Shown: piece after piece, positions 61,811-64,000 of the stretch
How the letters are laid out: every line of letters begins with the position of its first letter
How positions within the stretch are numbered: the first letter of the stretch is position 1
NCBI GenBank assembly: GCA_049472395.1
Contig: JBLIRR010000001.1
Coordinates: forward strand, 124,001-188,000
Origin: JBLIRR01 sp049472395
GTDB taxonomy: Bacteria; SZUA-182; DTGQ01; JBLIRR01
Length of the DNA stretch: 64,000 nt
Direction: 5' to 3'
Notes under the pieces: model-generated
Seen by the model: the letters and a program-made list of their open reading frames with translations, nothing else
The model's database searches: none
Told to the model about the DNA's origin: nothing
Made by a program: the position numbers and the translations under genes

Positions 61811-64000
61811 TTACCACCAGTGCAGTTGGTCTAACACATTGGAACTTGTGGGTGCAGGTGACCACCAATCATTAGAAAATGATGTCCATGCACTGCCGCT
61901 CATCCAATTGGTCGATTGCTGAGGTGTTTGCCATGTACCCCACTGAGGCGGTAGTATCGAGAATGATGGCCTGCTCCAGCTCGTCGGCCAGTTCCATTGA
62001 TAAGGCTCAGGGAATAATGGCTTTGTGGAGGGTTCGGCTGGTTTCTGTTTCGTATAACGGATAGTAAAGGTCTGTAGGTTTGCATACGTTCCCGGATAAG
62101 AGTTTGTTACTCTCATATCTTTCACCACGATATTGGCCGTATTACCTGTATTAGTCCCTTTAAATAATTGAAAATAGCCACATTCAGATAAATAGTCAGC
62201 ATCCCATTCAATGGTTACCGAACCTGCTACATCGCTACATACCGTAAAATTCCACTTATATTCCGTTGCTCCGGTGACTCTGATATCTTCTGCGAGTTTA
62301 CTATTATTTGTCAGAATAGAAAAACACGCTGCCGGATCTTCCGAAGTGACAGAAACATCTGAGATACCAATGGTTACCGCTGTTTGATTAGCCTGAAGGA
62401 CATTCACATCTAATTCAAAGAAACAATCATCATCACATGCATCACCCATTCCATCACCGTCTGCGTCAGCCTGGGTCGGATTTGGCAGTGTCGGGCAATT
62501 ATCAATGCAATCAGCAATTCCATCGCCATCACTATCACTATCTGCGACGCCACACCCGCAAATTCCCGGCTCTGTCTTGGCTGCATCACTCGGGCATTCA
62601 TCAAGACAATCAGGGGTCCCATCCGAATCGCTGTCCGTATCCGCTACACCACACCCACATACCCCTGCTTCTGTCTTCGCGGGATCATTGGGGCAGTTAT
62701 CAAGACAATCGGCAACTCCATCTGAATCACTATCCGTATCTGCTACACCACACCCACATACTCCTGCTTCTATCTTTGCCGGATCATTTGGGCAATTATC
62801 AAGACAATCAGCGGTTCCGTCTCCATCACTATCCGTATCCGCGACACCACAGCCGCAGATTCCCGGTTCTGTCTTTGCCGGATCATCAGGACATCCGTCA
62901 ACTTCCTCACAATCCATGATGCCGTCCTGATCGGTATCAACATCTGCGACACCACACCCACATACCCCTGGCTCTGTCTTTGCGGGGTCATTTGGGCAGT
63001 TATCAAGACAATCGGCAGTCCCATCTGAATCACTATCCGTATCCGCAACGCCACAGCCGCATATACCTGCTTCTGTCTTTGCGGGATCATTGGGGCAGTT
63101 ATCAAGACAATCAGCAGTCCCATCCGAATCACTATCCGTATCCGCGACGCCACAGCCACATATACCTGCTTCTGTCTTTGCGGGATCATTTGGACAATTA
63201 TCAAGACAATCAGCAGTCCCATCTGAATCACTATCAGTATCCGCGATGCCACAGCCACATATACCTGCTTCTGTCTTTGCGGGATCATTGGGACAAGAAT
63301 CACATGCATCTCCTACACCATCTCCGTCTGTATCTTCTTGGCCTTGATTCGCTACATTGAGGCAATTATCAATCTCATCTGCCACACCATCTCCATCACT
63401 ATCATTAAGCGGTATCGACAAGGTAATAGTTGGTATGTTTACAAGCCCGCTTTCAAAGGCAACCTCCATAAACGGTTTGCCTTCATCAACTCCGTCAATT
63501 TCAATAATAAGAATATCCTGCCCCTCTTGCCATAAATAGGGGCCACCATCGACGGTGAGCATATTGCCCAAAACATATTCCCATCCAGCTCCCTTGGTTA
63601 TCCTGGCAGATACGACACACGATTCCATATCGCCATTCTGCTCCGCCCTTAAAAATAATAGGGCATCATTTGTTACAGAACCGCCGGCACTTACTATTGA
63701 ACCTATTCTCAGCTCATTTCCGGGCAATGTCGGGGCACCATAGGGAAACGTTATAAAAGAATAATACGTCCCTTCATTGTCCTCCACAATGCTGCCTGAT
63801 GTAATATAATACAAATATTGCGTATCCGGGGTTAAATTCTTAATTTCTACATAGTGAACACGACTATTTTTGGTATCATTAGCCTGCTTAAAGGTCCCTC
63901 CCTGAACTTTATAAAAAACAGAGGCCGTTGATGGCTCATCCGTAATCCAGGAAACAGTCGCTGATCCAATCTCATTAAGGTTAGATATTGTTATATCACT
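61811..64000 (-). CDS. surface protein with FN3 domain, thrombospondin type 3 repeats and Trp-rich tail (partial)
   Basis: The frame is open through the window edge. The apparent start at 63814 is only a TTG inside a fibronectin type III domain, whose earlier strands (ATVSWITDEPSTASVFYK, YVEIKNLTPDTQYLYYITS) read on to 64000. After a beta domain come calcium-binding thrombospondin type 3 repeats: about eight units of 33 residues (DTDSDSDGTADCLDNCPNDP, then AKTEAGICGCGVA), each with paired Cys and Asp-rich loops, encoded by 99-bp DNA repeats at about 62510-63310. A cohesin-like or Ig-like domain follows. The last 60 residues hold 11 Trp. It is surely exported; the N-terminus and any signal lie outside the window. 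Confidence 0.88.
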   Translation of the reverse strand, partial: SDITISNLNEIGSATVSWITDEPSTASVFYKVQGGTFKQANDTKNSRVHYVEIKNLTPDTQYLYYITSGSIVEDNEGTYYSFITFPYGAPTLPGNELRIGSIVSAGGSVTNDALLFLRAEQNGDMESCVVSARITKGAGWEYVLGNMLTVDGGPYLWQEGQDILIIEIDGVDEGKPFMEVAFESGLVNIPTITLSIPLNDSDGDGVADEIDNCLNVANQGQEDTDGDGVGDACDSCPNDPAKTEAGICGCGIADTDSDSDGTADCLDNCPNDPAKTEAGICGCGVADTDSDSDGTADCLDNCPNDPAKTEAGICGCGVADTDSDSDGTADCLDNCPNDPAKTEPGVCGCGVADVDTDQDGIMDCEEVDGCPDDPAKTEPGICGCGVADTDSDGDGTADCLDNCPNDPAKIEAGVCGCGVADTDSDSDGVADCLDNCPNDPAKTEAGVCGCGVADTDSDSDGTPDCLDECPSDAAKTEPGICGCGVADSDSDGDGIADCIDNCPTLPNPTQADADGDGMGDACDDDCFFELDVNVLQANQTAVTIGISDVSVTSEDPAACFSILTNNSKLAEDIRVTGATEYKWNFTVCSDVAGSVTIEWDADYLSECGYFQLFKGTNTGNTANIVVKDMRVTNSYPGTYANLQTFTIRYTKQKPAEPSTKPLFPEPYQWNWPTSWSRPSFSILPPQWGTWQTPQQSTNWMSGSAWTSFSNDWWSPAPTSSNVLDQLHWW
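62510..63310 (-). repeat. 99-bp tandem repeats encoding thrombospondin type 3 units
   Basis: Roughly eight consecutive 99-bp units share most bases, with small differences between units and one variant near 62900 (CEEVDGC in place of CLDNC). They encode Asp-rich calcium loops and are a likely site of copy-number change. Confidence 0.85.

Noticed and set aside
62437..63360. CRISPR-like or satellite interpretation of the 99-bp repeats, and long frames on the plus strand
   Set aside because: The repeats are contiguous without unique spacers and encode calcium-binding thrombospondin units in the minus frame; plus-strand frames are mirror images.

Overview
The window is AT-rich bacterial DNA from a Gram-negative organism. 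It carries LPS-export genes (lptC, lptA, lptB), a tamB homologue and a periplasm or outer surface stocked with multihaem cytochromes c. The proteins look like those of anaerobic, metal- or partner-respiring lineages (Desulfobacterota in the broad sense, Schekmanbacteria, Omnitrophota-like groups). The sequence alone does not let me choose among them; no rRNA, tRNA, CRISPR array or complete IS element was seen.

Layout. (1) 1-7.9 kb, minus strand: the N-terminus of a membrane sensor kinase behind a textbook sigma-54 promoter with two palindromic activator sites. Upstream of it lies a tightly overlapped housekeeping operon: stand-alone IMP cyclohydrolase, gpsA, radical SAM protein, tamB, FmdE-like protein. 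(2) 7.9-9.2 kb: a secreted Gly/Tyr/Met repeat protein with a long leader. (3) 9.2-13.6 kb, minus: small membrane protein, acyl-CoA synthetase, M50 metalloprotease, pgi. (4) 13.6-37.1 kb, minus: a 23.5-kb extracellular electron-transfer locus. It encodes an FN3/Big surface protein, four multihaem cytochromes with 9, 49, 14 and 28 CXXCH motifs (100 in all), three NHL beta-propellers and a DUF445 membrane protein. Three of the cytochromes are built from one repeating 14-haem cassette used 1, 2 or 3 times. (5) 37.3-49.8 kb, plus: metK, lptC-lptA-lptB, HU/IHF, rpoN, hpf, ptsN, hprK, EIIA-Man, a GH57 glucanotransferase, an HPr-Enzyme I fusion and prepilin peptidase. This joins envelope biogenesis to a permease-less regulatory PTS and sigma-54. 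(6) 50.0-51.4 kb: an addiction-module antitoxin with a decayed toxin, followed by a GC-rich, highly self-complementary element that may be a structured RNA or a MITE-like repeat. (7) 51.5-64 kb, minus: accessory surface proteins. These are an RHS/YD polymorphic-toxin-like protein with a built-in C39 peptidase and double-glycine site, two possible immunity genes, a small YD/beta-solenoid protein, a peptidase S74 tail-fibre-like protein and an FN3/thrombospondin-type-3 protein cut by the window edge.

How it fits together: the cytochromes and propellers probably form a route for electrons across or beyond the outer membrane. The regulatory PTS and RpoN genes could set carbon/nitrogen-responsive transcription, including of the sensor kinase at the left edge. 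The right end looks like a fast-evolving surface and competition region with segmental duplications. Function statements rest on motifs read by eye; no database search was run.
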